A stretch of 64,000 bases of DNA, taken from contig NZ_CP161920.1 of assembly GCF_040819555.1 (NCBI RefSeq), forward strand, positions 3,099,001 to 3,163,000, in the 5' to 3' direction. Made by a program: the position numbers and the translations under genes. Positions 48,388 to 57,474 of the stretch are shown here, one piece after another. Source of the stretch: Nitratireductor sp. GISD-1A_MAKvit (GTDB lineage: Bacteria; Pseudomonadota; Alphaproteobacteria; Rhizobiales; Rhizobiaceae). The notes beneath the pieces are model-generated. The model was given only the letters and a program-made list of their open reading frames with translations, made no database searches and had not been told where the DNA came from. The first letter of the stretch is position 1. Every line of letters begins with the position of its first letter.

Positions 48388-50064
48388 ATGACCCGCTCAG
48401 GGGGCAGTGTGTCCATTCTAGATTTGCGCAGCATGCCATCCGGCACACGGTTTGACGCCGATCTCGCCCTCGTGGGGGCGGGTCCGGCCGGACTGACGCT
48501 CGCACGCGAATTCGCCGATACACGTCTCAAGATTCTTCTGATCGAAAGCGGCGGCATGGAGTTTGATCCCGAAATCCAGCTCCTCAATCAGGTCGAGAAT
48601 ATCGGCGAACCGGACACGCGGGACACCATGCCCCTTCAACGAGGCTACACGGGCGAACTCGCCTGGCTCAACGACATTCCCCCCTTCGAGCTTCGCAACC
48701 GGATGGTCGGCGGCAGCACACACACCTGGGTCGGCAAATGCGCCGCATTCGACGAGATCGACTTCGACGCCCGCAAATGGGTTCCCGATTCCGGCTGGCC
48801 GCTGCAGCGGCGCGATCTGGCGGATGTGCTCGACCGGGCGGCAAACCTGCTCAATCTCGGTCCCAACATCTACGACAAGGCACTTTACCGGAGGCTGAAA
48901 TCGCCACCGGCGGATATCGATCTCAACGACAACCTGCTGCGCACTTTCTTCTGGCAATTCAGCCACAGGCCCAGGAGCAGCAAGCCCTTGCGGTTTTCGG
49001 AGCTCGCAGCAAAGCTTTCGGCCGACAACATCGACATTCTCACGCATGCGACCGTTACCGGCATTGGACTATGTGAAAGCGGGAGGAAGGCGGAAACACT
49101 CGATGTCAGAAGCCTTTCCGGGGTGGACGCCTTGATACGGGCACCGGTGATCGTGCTGTGTGGTGGCGGTATTGAAAATGCGCGCATGCTCCTTGCATCC
49201 ACGAATGTGGCCACACAGGGCATCGGCAACGATCATGATTGCGTGGGCCGTTACCTTGCCGACCATCCACGAACCGTGATCGCCCGTTTTGGAAAAGACA
49301 CGCTGCAGGATGTGACCGCGCATTTCGGCTTTTACGGACTCAGTCACAACCATCGCACGCATTTTTATCTGCGCGGGCTGGCGCTCGGCCCGCGTCTGCA
49401 GTCACGCGAGGGCCTGCTCAACTGCGCCACCTATCCCGTGCAGGAGCTTGCTCCAGGCGATCCATGGCTGGCCCTGAAGCGTTTTTATGCCGGCGACCGG
49501 CCGTTCCGGCTTGAGGATCTGAAGACTGCGCTTGCATCACCTGCTGGACTGGCGGCCGGCCTGCACCGCCGGCTGATCATGAAACGGGGACTGCCGCGCC
49601 AGCTCAGCGAGCTGCGCTTCGACGCCATGACCGAACAGAGGCCCGACCGCGACAGCCGCATTACGCTCTCATCGTCGCATGACCGTCTGGGTGTGCCGCT
49701 GGCCCGCGTGGACTGGAGGATAGGCTGGGCGGAAGCCGCCAGTCTCGCGCGGCTCGCCGAGCTCATCTCGGCCGAGTTCTGGCGGATCGGCCTGCCACAG
49801 CCCCAACTCGAACCCTGGGTCCTGGATGAAGATTTCGCGAACGCCCCTTTCAGTGACATGGCCCACCCGGCCTGCACCACGCGCATGGGCGAGAACCCGA
49901 AGACGAGCGTTGTCGATCCAAACGCCCGGATACATGGTGTCGAGGGTCTTTACGTGGCGGGCAGCTCGGTTTTTCCCACGTCCGGCCACGCAAATCCGAC
50001 GCTGATGATCATCGCCATGACGCTGCGGCTTGCCGACCATCTCAAGACGCGCCTTCTTGCGTGA
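48388..50064 (+). CDS. GMC-family FAD-dependent oxidoreductase
   Basis: A 558-residue protein; the GTG at 48409 is an alternative start with a better ribosome site. The FAD-binding motif LVGAGPAGLTLARE is near residue 28, with LIESGG after it. The C-terminal GMC signature HPACTTRMGENPKTSVVDPN, then GLYVAGSSVFPTSGHANPTL, is intact, including active-site histidines. GMC enzymes oxidise alcohols or sugars. It is divergent from the DegT aminotransferase and could make the keto intermediate that the aminotransferase uses. That pairing is inferred from position only. Confidence 0.9.
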   Translation: MTRSGGSVSILDLRSMPSGTRFDADLALVGAGPAGLTLAREFADTRLKILLIESGGMEFDPEIQLLNQVENIGEPDTRDTMPLQRGYTGELAWLNDIPPFELRNRMVGGSTHTWVGKCAAFDEIDFDARKWVPDSGWPLQRRDLADVLDRAANLLNLGPNIYDKALYRRLKSPPADIDLNDNLLRTFFWQFSHRPRSSKPLRFSELAAKLSADNIDILTHATVTGIGLCESGRKAETLDVRSLSGVDALIRAPVIVLCGGGIENARMLLASTNVATQGIGNDHDCVGRYLADHPRTVIARFGKDTLQDVTAHFGFYGLSHNHRTHFYLRGLALGPRLQSREGLLNCATYPVQELAPGDPWLALKRFYAGDRPFRLEDLKTALASPAGLAAGLHRRLIMKRGLPRQLSELRFDAMTEQRPDRDSRITLSSSHDRLGVPLARVDWRIGWAEAASLARLAELISAEFWRIGLPQPQLEPWVLDEDFANAPFSDMAHPACTTRMGENPKTSVVDPNARIHGVEGLYVAGSSVFPTSGHANPTLMIIAMTLRLADHLKTRLLA

Positions 50065-50076
50065 AAACATTTCGGT

Positions 50077-51573
50077 TCATAGCCCGGATTTCAGCCAGCC
50101 TGTCCATTTCCAGCTTGCATAGAGAACGCTCAGATAGATGGTGGCCCCCACCAGCACCTGCATCGCCATTTGCGAATAGGGCGGCAGACGGGTCTCGGCT
50201 GGCCAGTGGGCAAGCAACGAAACGCCAACGAACATCACCGCTGCCGCAAGCGCAATCAGCCCGCTATTGGCAGTGATGCGTGGCCAGTCGAGCTTGCCGT
50301 AACGGGACTGGAACCAGATGGCGAGTATGCCCGCAAACCCTGCCGCCACGCACTGCCCGACGGCTGCGTAGACGAGGCCGAACGGTGCCAGAACCACCAT
50401 CATGCCGATGGAGGCAATGCTGATCATGAGCGAGAGTGGCCAAAGGCGCCTCACCTCGCCGCGAACCGAAAGCAGCGGTTCGGTGACATACCCCTGGAAG
50501 GACAGGAGCTGGCGCACGGCGAGGATTTTCACGATCAACGCCACGGGTGCCCAGGTGGCGCCAAGCGCGATGTCGACCAGATTGGGTGCCACGAGGATGA
50601 GTCCGACATAGACGGGCGCTGCAACGGCGAAAAGAACCGGCAGGAAAAGGTTGCCGGCCCGGCTGACCGGGTCTCCTCTTCGCGCGTTGTCCGACTGGCC
50701 TGCGGCGCGGCGGAAGATCACCCAGGCGAGCATGCGCGCCGGCTCGCCAACCAGTTCGGAAAAAGCCGCGACGATGCGCTCCGCAGCCCGGTAATATCCC
50801 GCATCCGCAAGGCTGAGCAGCGCGCCGACCGCCAGCGTGCCCGAATAGGACCGTCCGAAAACGATGAAGCGGACGCTGACGATGTAGCGCGCAAAATGGA
50901 GCACCTCGCCCAGCAACTGACGGCCTGGCCATGCGGGCGCGATCCAGCCGATCACGATTGCCCCTCCGGCCACGGCCAAAAAATGCGTGACAAGGCGCCC
51001 CACCACGAGCGCGACAATGTTCCAGCCGGCCCAGAGACCGATCAGCGTCACCACAAGACCGGCGGCCTCGGCAGCCATCCGGATGATCGCCTGCCTGTCG
51101 AGCAGGTTTCGATGCACCAGCGTGCCGTCATAAACGGTGTTCAGCGCCGCGGGGATGAACCAGAGTGAAAACAGGAGAAAAAGCCAGGTCTGCCACGCGG
51201 AAAACCAGAGCGCCCCGATGATCAGGGAGACCGAAAAGCCGGCAAGGGTGAAGCCACAGCCACTCACGAGTGCGATGGTGGCCAGTTGCGGCAGGTGTTG
51301 CTCGCCGTGATCGGCGCGCATGATGTACTCCGCCCAGCCGCCTTCGCTCACCACCACGAACAGGAAGGCAATGGCGGACACGAATGCGAAGAAGCCGAAT
51401 TCTTCCGGCGTCAGCACACGGGCAGCGGCAATGAAGGCTGCCAGTTGCGCAATCTGGGTAAGAAGCCGCGCGAGCATGACCCACATCCCGCCGCCAAGCA
51501 CGGAGGAGAAGGAGAGACCGAGCAGGCTCTTCGATTGTGTATCAGCCTGCGGCTGTTTGTGATCCGGTTTCAC
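50077..51573 (-). CDS. Polysaccharide flippase (Wzx-like, MOP superfamily)
   Basis: A 498-residue membrane protein with about 12-14 helices. Polysaccharide-synthase features are LLTQIAQLAAFIAAARVLTP, EEFGFFAFVSAIAFLFV, GYYRAAERIVAAFSEL and LLSVRGEVRR. It starts at a GTG with an upstream GGGGGA. It would carry lipid-linked repeat units across the inner membrane before polymerisation by the Wzy-like protein at 29174. It converges on the GMC gene with a 12-base gap. Confidence 0.9.
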   Translation of the reverse strand: MKPDHKQPQADTQSKSLLGLSFSSVLGGGMWVMLARLLTQIAQLAAFIAAARVLTPEEFGFFAFVSAIAFLFVVVSEGGWAEYIMRADHGEQHLPQLATIALVSGCGFTLAGFSVSLIIGALWFSAWQTWLFLLFSLWFIPAALNTVYDGTLVHRNLLDRQAIIRMAAEAAGLVVTLIGLWAGWNIVALVVGRLVTHFLAVAGGAIVIGWIAPAWPGRQLLGEVLHFARYIVSVRFIVFGRSYSGTLAVGALLSLADAGYYRAAERIVAAFSELVGEPARMLAWVIFRRAAGQSDNARRGDPVSRAGNLFLPVLFAVAAPVYVGLILVAPNLVDIALGATWAPVALIVKILAVRQLLSFQGYVTEPLLSVRGEVRRLWPLSLMISIASIGMMVVLAPFGLVYAAVGQCVAAGFAGILAIWFQSRYGKLDWPRITANSGLIALAAAVMFVGVSLLAHWPAETRLPPYSQMAMQVLVGATIYLSVLYASWKWTGWLKSGL

Positions 51574-51720
51574 CCTCCATTCCCCCGCCTGCTATTCACC
51601 TGGGCCCGCGCATCCGCTACGGTCTGCCCGAGAGTGCCGATGATTCGGTGTCCCTGACGAAAAGAGATACGGATATGCAATCGCATTGATTTCGTGTCCG
51701 TTTCAGCTGCGGCTTCCTTC

Positions 51721-51765
51721 GGGATCAAGGTCGCCGGGATCAAGGTCGCCAGGGTCGAGGTCGCC
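51721..51765. repeat. Three tandem 15-base repeats
   Basis: GGGATCAAGGTCGCC occurs twice in a row (51721-51735 and 51736-51750), then a third copy with two changes (51751-51765). It lies in the 435-base gap between the flippase and sugar transferase genes. The multiple-of-three unit could reflect a small coding frame, but none is convincing here. Confidence 0.8.
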
Positions 51766-51827
51766 GGTATTGTGTTTCTGCGTACGGTTTCCAGCGTTGG
51801 TGCACAGCGACAGGCAAAGAGCTGACA

Positions 51828-51977
51828 GTGCGGAACGTGACGAAAGAAAACCGGCTTAACCAGAGCCCCGCTTCCCGGCCTTTCAAGGCCATCGGGACCA
51901 GGATTGCCACCCGATGGCTGGTTGTCATTCTTTGCCTTGTCGTCTGGCTTGCCGTTCTTTGCCTGTTTGTACTTTGA
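51828..51977 (+). CDS. Possible small single-pass membrane protein (49 residues)
   Basis: A GTG-initiated frame of 49 residues; a second GTG lies nine bases on. It has a basic, polar N-terminus (KENRLNQSPASRPFKAIGTR) and then a 19-residue hydrophobic helix ending at the stop (WLVVILCLVVWLAVLCLFV). It converges on the priming sugar transferase gene 31 bases away. Small inner-membrane inhibitors such as ExoX occur next to exoY in rhizobia, but I see no sequence match. There is no strong ribosome site, so this is a candidate only. Confidence 0.3.
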   Translation: MRNVTKENRLNQSPASRPFKAIGTRIATRWLVVILCLVVWLAVLCLFVL

Positions 51978-52008
51978 TGCACGGCGCTCCGGCACCATTC
52001 GCACCCTC

Positions 52009-52686
52009 TCAGCACCCATTGTGTTCGAATAGAAAAACCCCGACCGTGCGCCATACGATCTTGAGATCGAGCCAGATGTTGCGGTTCTCGCAGTAGTGGA
52101 CATCGAGCTGAACGCGTTCGGCGTAAGAAGTGTCGTTGCGACCCGACACCTGCCAAAGGCCGGTAATGCCGGGCTTCATCAACAGATAGTCGTGAATGCG
52201 CTCCCCATACCGCACCACCTCCTCCTCCACGATGGGGCGCGGGCCGACGACACTCATGTCTCCCTTCAGAACGTTCAGGAATTGCGGCAGTTCATCGAGG
52301 CTCGACACACGCAGGAACCGGCCGATCGGATTGATGCGCGGATCGTCGCGCAGTTTCTGGCATGCGCGCCATTCCTGCAGAAGGACGGGATTCTTCTCCA
52401 GCAGTTCCTTGAGCAATCGGTCTGCATCGCGTCGCATGGTGCGGAATTTCAGACAGTCGAACACCCTCCCGTCGCGCCCGATCCGCTTCTGCCGAAAAAG
52501 GATCGGGCGTCCATCGCTTATCAGGATACCGAGCGATATGAGAATGATGGCCGGCAGGAGAAAAATCAGGACCAGAATGCTGAACACGATGTCGAAGCCG
52601 CGCTTGAGGGTGAAATAGGCGCGGAACTGCCTCGTTTTCCGCAGCTCCAGTCCCTGCTTTACGGAATCATCGAATGCGTACAGCAT
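52009..52686 (-). CDS. Undecaprenyl-phosphate sugar phosphotransferase (ExoY-like priming enzyme)
   Basis: A 225-residue monotopic membrane protein of the bacterial sugar transferase family. Features in order are KRGFDIVFS with a hydrophobic hairpin (about 30-55), PILFRQKRIGRDG, FDCLKFRTM, SSLDELPQFLNVLKGDMS, VGPRP and MKPGITGLWQVSGR. It starts polysaccharide repeat-unit synthesis by placing the first sugar phosphate on undecaprenyl phosphate. The length matches ExoY. The roughly 200 bases upstream hold no gene and likely its promoter. Confidence 0.95.
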   Translation of the reverse strand: MLYAFDDSVKQGLELRKTRQFRAYFTLKRGFDIVFSILVLIFLLPAIILISLGILISDGRPILFRQKRIGRDGRVFDCLKFRTMRRDADRLLKELLEKNPVLLQEWRACQKLRDDPRINPIGRFLRVSSLDELPQFLNVLKGDMSVVGPRPIVEEEVVRYGERIHDYLLMKPGITGLWQVSGRNDTSYAERVQLDVHYCENRNIWLDLKIVWRTVGVFLFEHNGC

Positions 52687-52883
52687 GAACCCGCCCCTGG
52701 GTGTTTTGAATTGCCTCGCCGCCGTTCATTATAAGGTTGCCGCACATGCTGGATATAACTCCAAGGGGGTAATGGCCGAGGCAATTCAGATGCAATCCAC
52801 CAGCCAATCGAGCCATCTCTAAACCCGCTACTTGATCCCTCTAATCGGCATCATTTGTCTTGCCGTCCAACTGCCCAAAAGGA

Positions 52884-54215
52884 TTAGCTGCCCGTGATCG
52901 ATCCTGCCGTGGAAACGCCGCGATCAGGCGCTGCCCGACTCTCTGCGACACGACCGGCTTTCCCATGCAGATGCGTGGGAAGACACGCTCCAGTCTCGCG
53001 GGTCAGGCTTTCAAGAACCCGCGCATAAAGGTTCAGCATCGCGACATTCCAGCTTTCAGCGGTGTTGGACAGATGCGGTGCGCAGCGATACGCGGCAGCA
53101 CTCATTTCCGCGACCATCCGGTCATCGTCCGCGAGCTGGCGAAGCCTCGCCGCCAGCGCTTCGATACCGGCCGTTGGAAAGGTCAATGCCGCACCTGCTG
53201 CCTTCAGTTCCCGACCGAGCAGCGCATGCTCGGGAAGCACGACCGGGATGCCGCTTCCCACTGCCTCCAGCGCCGCCAGACCAAAGGGTTCTGGAACACG
53301 TGAAGAGATGACCACGCATCGCGCGCAGGCCAGCAGACGGGCAAGCGCGGCCCTGTCGCACCAGCCATGCAGCACCACTTCCCGATACCGTTCCTGAAGG
53401 AGGGTCCGTCCTGCTCCCTCCCCGACGACATGAAGAGGAACTCCGGCAAGTCGGGCTGCAAGGGCTGCGTCTTCGAACCCCTTCTCCGGCTCCAGACGGC
53501 CGACGAAGAAGAAGTCCTGCATGGCCTGCGGTTGGGCCCGGCTTCTCAGAAACGGCTCGACCGGATTGCGTATGGTCACCATGCGGCTCTCATCGATGCC
53601 GGCCTTGCGAAAAAAACCGCGCATCTCTTCGTGAACGAGGACAATGTTTGCCGCAATGCGCTGCAATGAGAAAAAGCGCTGCATGAGTAGATGCCGGGCG
53701 GACCGCCACGTTTTCTGGGAAAAGCCACGCTTGTCGCATTGGGTTATCAGACAGGCGGTGGACATGGGCGACAGGGCGCAGATCGAAGCCCGCGGATAAT
53801 TGACGAACCCGCCGTTTGGACACGCCAGAAAATAATCATGCGCGTGAAGGATCACGCGCTCGCGCACCGGAAGAAGTGCGCGGAAGACCGACGGAGAGAG
53901 GATCTTCGACCATCCATGCAGATGGTAGATGGTTGTGGGCCGGTCGTTTTCGGCAATCCATGCACGCAGCGTCGAGAAAGCCTCGCGGTTGTACAGACCT
54001 CCGACAAGCGCAGATAGCCGCCCGCGTTCGACAAGCGGGCTGCCGCCGAGATGGATCGTGTCGGGCTGCACCGGGTCTGCTGCCCGATCGCCCGCAAAAA
54101 AGGTCACCGGCACCCCCGCCTCCTGCAGCCAGCGTCGCGAAAGACATGCCAGACCGGACGCGCCGCCAACCTCCGAAGACCGGTCATTGATGATGACGAC
54201 ACGCCCCGGACGCAT
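52884..54215 (-). CDS. Glycosyltransferase, GT4-like (GT-B fold)
   Basis: A 443-residue protein from the ATG at 54215, which has an AGGAGGGGG ribosome site; in-frame upstream starts lack one. GT-B features are SEVGGASGLACLSRRWLQEA at the N-terminus, FFFVGRLEPEKGFEDA, LHGWCDRAALARLLACARC, and the donor-binding RVPEPFGLAALEAVGSGIPVV. It probably adds a sugar to the lipid-linked repeat unit in the cytoplasm. It starts 11 bases after the GT2 gene, so they are co-transcribed. Confidence 0.88.
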   Translation of the reverse strand: MRPGRVVIINDRSSEVGGASGLACLSRRWLQEAGVPVTFFAGDRAADPVQPDTIHLGGSPLVERGRLSALVGGLYNREAFSTLRAWIAENDRPTTIYHLHGWSKILSPSVFRALLPVRERVILHAHDYFLACPNGGFVNYPRASICALSPMSTACLITQCDKRGFSQKTWRSARHLLMQRFFSLQRIAANIVLVHEEMRGFFRKAGIDESRMVTIRNPVEPFLRSRAQPQAMQDFFFVGRLEPEKGFEDAALAARLAGVPLHVVGEGAGRTLLQERYREVVLHGWCDRAALARLLACARCVVISSRVPEPFGLAALEAVGSGIPVVLPEHALLGRELKAAGAALTFPTAGIEALAARLRQLADDDRMVAEMSAAAYRCAPHLSNTAESWNVAMLNLYARVLESLTRETGACLPTHLHGKAGRVAESRAAPDRGVSTAGSITGS

Positions 54216-54226
54216 AAGGCCCCCTC

Positions 54227-55160
54227 CTATTCCAGAACGTTGACGTTTTGCGGGGCCAGGCGGCCACGCATCAGATCGCCGACGGCTCGGATGTTTCCAA
54301 CAAGACGCCCTCTGCGGTCCACCCACGGCTCCGGATAGAGTGCCCTGAGCGCGTTGGCGGCAAGGTTGCGTGCGATCTGGGGCGCAGCCTGCCCGGGACT
54401 CATGGTCCTTTTGCGCATGAGATAGAAGGGATTGGCGATCTGCGAGTAGCCGAGCCTTACACCCGAAGTGCGCCCGGTCTTGGTGCCAAGATGCACGCCA
54501 TGCAGTCGCGGTGATCGCACGATGCGCCCGTGCCGGGCGATCTGGCGGCTGAAATCCACGTCCTCCAGCCAGCCATACAACGGAAGGTTTTCATCGAACC
54601 GCAAACCGTAACCGCGCACGGTCGACATGCGAACGGCCATGTTGCATCCGTAGGCATTGTAGATCGAGCGTTCCTTTTCCTGCCTGTTCCCGGGGGGCCG
54701 GATCGGCCGAGGTCCGTTTTCCAAGGTATTGCAGCCCCTCATCCAGCGGGATGCCTGGCCCCAGAATACCGTCTGCATCCACGACACCCGTGGTCATCAC
54801 CACCTCGGGATGGCGCTCAAACAGGTCCGCCATCTCTGCAAGATAGGAGGGTGCAGCGAGAAAATCGTCGTCGAGGAACAGAAGAATGTCGGTCTGTTCC
54901 GTGCAATCGAGGATGCGGTTTCTCTGGCGGCACAATCCCTTTTCCGAGAGAACCACCCTCGTACGGCCTTCCAGCCCTCCCAGCGCAGCGCAATCGACAT
55001 CACTCACGTCTGCCGCGCAGATGACAACCTCATCAGGCAGGCGCGACTGCCGCGTGAGATGTGGAAGAACCGAGCGGAGGATCGCCCGCCGGCCAGTCGT
55101 GGCGATGCCGACAGCCACACGCGTTTTCGCCAGTGCAAAACTCGTGCGTTCACATCGCAT
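54227..55160 (-). CDS. Glycosyltransferase family 2, frameshifted in this sequence
   Basis: About 310 residues after correction, starting at the ATG at 55160 (GGAGG upstream). The N-terminal half has VAVGIATTGRR, SRLPDEVVICAADVSD and the GT2 aspartates in ILLFLDDDFLAAP. The C-terminal half, in another frame, has NAYGCNMAVR, ENLPLYGWLEDVDFSRQI (the ED acid/base region) and a helical tail. The frames join near 54692-54720. One extra base in either the TTTT run (54717-54720) or the six-base G run (54692-54697) would explain the break. It overlaps the ExoP-like gene by 11 bases. Confidence 0.82.
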
Positions 55161-57417
55161 GATATCCTCCCCGTCCGGGCAGGGCGTTTGAGCGCGGACG
55201 CCACCACCGGCCGGTCCTGCGCTTGTTGAACACCACGCCCAGAATTCCCACCCGGGACTTTCCAAAAGTGGCAAGGGCGCCAGCAAGCCATTCCACGGTC
55301 ATCTTTCGCCGGGTGCCGAGGATGAGCAGGATGCCATCCACATAGGCGCTGGCGGCCCGCGCGTCGGCGGAACTGGCGAAAGCAGACAGATCGACAATGA
55401 CCGCGTCATGGTCCTGTCGCAGAGCTTCCAACTGGCTCTTCAGCGCGGGAAGGTGCCCGAACCGGTGTCCGGGATGTGCAGCCTTGCGGATCTGTTCCAC
55501 CGTGAGGACAGGCAGAACCGGCGCGTCCTCGACGGAGACCTTCTTGCCGGATTTGCCTTTGACGTCCGGCTCTTCCTCACCATGGCCATCGCTGCGATGA
55601 ATCCGCAAACCCGCCGAAGTCCCCGATTTCGCGGCCTGAAGGCTGAGATAAGGTCTTGCAAAGCTTGCATCGACCAGCACCACCCGAAACCCTTCATTTG
55701 CATAAAGCTGCCCCAGATTGGCCGCTATGGTGCTTTTGCCCTCTCCGCTGCCCACGGACGTCACTCCGATAACGATGGGCCCACCTGCAGGAAAGACCGC
55801 ATCGATCGAACTCTTGGCACCTCTCAGTGCTTCGGAAAATCCCGAATATGGCGCATCCAGCACAAAGCGAAGAGCATCCTTGCCAGCGGCAGACTGAAAC
55901 CGCGTGAAGGGCACGTAACCGAGTGTGGGCAGGCCGAGCTCCCTGCCAAGACGCTCTCCCGAACTGATGCGCCTGTCGAGCACGTCGCGCAGTCCCGCCA
56001 GCCCGAGACCGCCGGCGAAACCCAGCATCAGTGACATCGGAATGATCAGCGTGGTCTTTGGCCAGATCTTCGACAGCGGCGGAGTGGCGGCTGCAACCAT
56101 CCGCGCATCGCCGATGGGGAACGACTGTTTCTGCAGGGTGCTGATCAGCTGCTGCAGGACACTTTCATACATGCGCCGGTAGGTCGCCGCCCGGCTTTCC
56201 AGTTCCGTCAGCTGCACGCGTGCGAGATTTTTTTCCGTCACACTGCCCTTGATGACATCGAGCTGTTCCCGAAGCAGTTTTTCGCGCGCTCGGGCGGTGT
56301 CGAGATTCGATCGGTAGACACCCTGAATCCGCACGAGTTCGGAATTGATCTGCGCTTCGAGGCGGGCGATCTCGGCCCGGGCGGCACGTGTCGGTTCACT
56401 CGTGGCGCCATACCGTGTCATGAGGGTCTCAAGCCGCGCCCGCGCCACACCCAGATCACTTCTCAACCGGTTGATTTCCGTGTTGCTCAGCGCCTCACTC
56501 ACATAACTGTCAGGCAGCTCTCCGGCCAGAATGCGATTGATTGTCGCCAGCCGGGCTGCCTCACCCGCGATTGCAGCCTGGGCGGAAAGCAGCTGGCTGC
56601 TGATCTCCGTGAGCTGCTGCTGATCGATACCGGATGTGCCAACCTGAGCGATGTCGTTGCGGCTTCTGTATTCCTCGACGCCGAGAGCGGCCTCCTGTGC
56701 CTGCTGTCCGATTTCGACCAGGCGATCCTCGATCCATTGCGCACCCCGCGCGATGATCTGCGCCTTCGCATCAAGGCTCGACTGCATATAGGTGTGGGCA
56801 ATGGCATTGGCTGCCCGGGCCGCCTTGTCGGGATCGATGGAGGTGTAGCCGATTTCCAGCACATAGGACTGCCCCACGCGCCGCACGGAAACCCGGCCCA
56901 GAAACCCGGCCATGGTGCGCCGCATAATGTCTTCGGCATCCGGCGCCGGGGCACTGGCTGCATCGTCACTGGACATTGTCTCGAAGAGCGAGAGCCCGGC
57001 TGACACGGCGTTGCGCAGTGTCGAGCGCCACGACGTGCTGTTCTGGATCTCGGGATCCTCGGTCAGGTTCAGCTGTTGGATCACCGAACGGGCGATGGCC
57101 TCCGACTTGACGATTTCAACCTCGCTCGCAATCTCTGCGGTCTCGATGATGATCGTGCCGGTCGAGACATCCTGAGAGGCGATGCGTGCCTGTTCGCGAT
57201 CGATCACGATGCGTGCGATCGAGGTGTAGAGGGGCTGGGTTCTGGATATGTAGAGCGCGCCAAGCGCTCCGCCTGCTGCCGAACAGAAAGCGAGGATAAA
57301 GAAATGCCGGCGCAAAAAGGCCCATATGTCTCGGAAAGAGATGTAGTCCGCCTGCTGACCACTGTCCTGCGGAGCCCTGTCTGCCCCCGACAGCTTTCTG
57401 ATTTCCTGCACCACCAT
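55150..57417 (-). CDS. Exopolysaccharide chain-length/transport protein, ExoP/Wzc-like with degenerate kinase domain
   Basis: About 755 residues from the ATG at 57417; a GTG 12 bases upstream is possible. A Wzz-type N-terminus has one helix (about 35-55), then a long periplasmic coiled-coil region (about 180-430), a proline-rich second helix (PLSKIWPKTTLIIPMSLMLG) and a cytoplasmic P-loop domain. Walker A is intact (TSVGSGEGKST, about 558). Walker A' reads VVLVDASFARP instead of the usual DAD form, and Walker B reads AVIVDLSAF. The C-terminus lacks the tyrosine cluster of Wzc/ExoP. It probably controls chain length and export with the ExoF-like protein, perhaps without autophosphorylation. 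Confidence 0.9.
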   Translation of the reverse strand: MVVQEIRKLSGADRAPQDSGQQADYISFRDIWAFLRRHFFILAFCSAAGGALGALYISRTQPLYTSIARIVIDREQARIASQDVSTGTIIIETAEIASEVEIVKSEAIARSVIQQLNLTEDPEIQNSTSWRSTLRNAVSAGLSLFETMSSDDAASAPAPDAEDIMRRTMAGFLGRVSVRRVGQSYVLEIGYTSIDPDKAARAANAIAHTYMQSSLDAKAQIIARGAQWIEDRLVEIGQQAQEAALGVEEYRSRNDIAQVGTSGIDQQQLTEISSQLLSAQAAIAGEAARLATINRILAGELPDSYVSEALSNTEINRLRSDLGVARARLETLMTRYGATSEPTRAARAEIARLEAQINSELVRIQGVYRSNLDTARAREKLLREQLDVIKGSVTEKNLARVQLTELESRAATYRRMYESVLQQLISTLQKQSFPIGDARMVAAATPPLSKIWPKTTLIIPMSLMLGFAGGLGLAGLRDVLDRRISSGERLGRELGLPTLGYVPFTRFQSAAGKDALRFVLDAPYSGFSEALRGAKSSIDAVFPAGGPIVIGVTSVGSGEGKSTIAANLGQLYANEGFRVVLVDASFARPYLSLQAAKSGTSAGLRIHRSDGHGEEEPDVKGKSGKKVSVEDAPVLPVLTVEQIRKAAHPGHRFGHLPALKSQLEALRQDHDAVIVDLSAFASSADARAASAYVDGILLILGTRRKMTVEWLAGALATFGKSRVGILGVVFNKRRTGRWWRPRSNALPGRGGYHAM

Positions 57418-57474
57418 GTCCTGCCCCACCCATTCTCGCTCTTGTCTGCCGCCGCACTGCGCAGGCGAGCCCGG

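Noticed and set aside
51570..52103. A 177-residue minus-strand open frame spanning the tandem repeats
   Set aside because: Composition is erratic, it overlaps the 3' end of the ExoY-like gene and there is no ribosome site or family feature.
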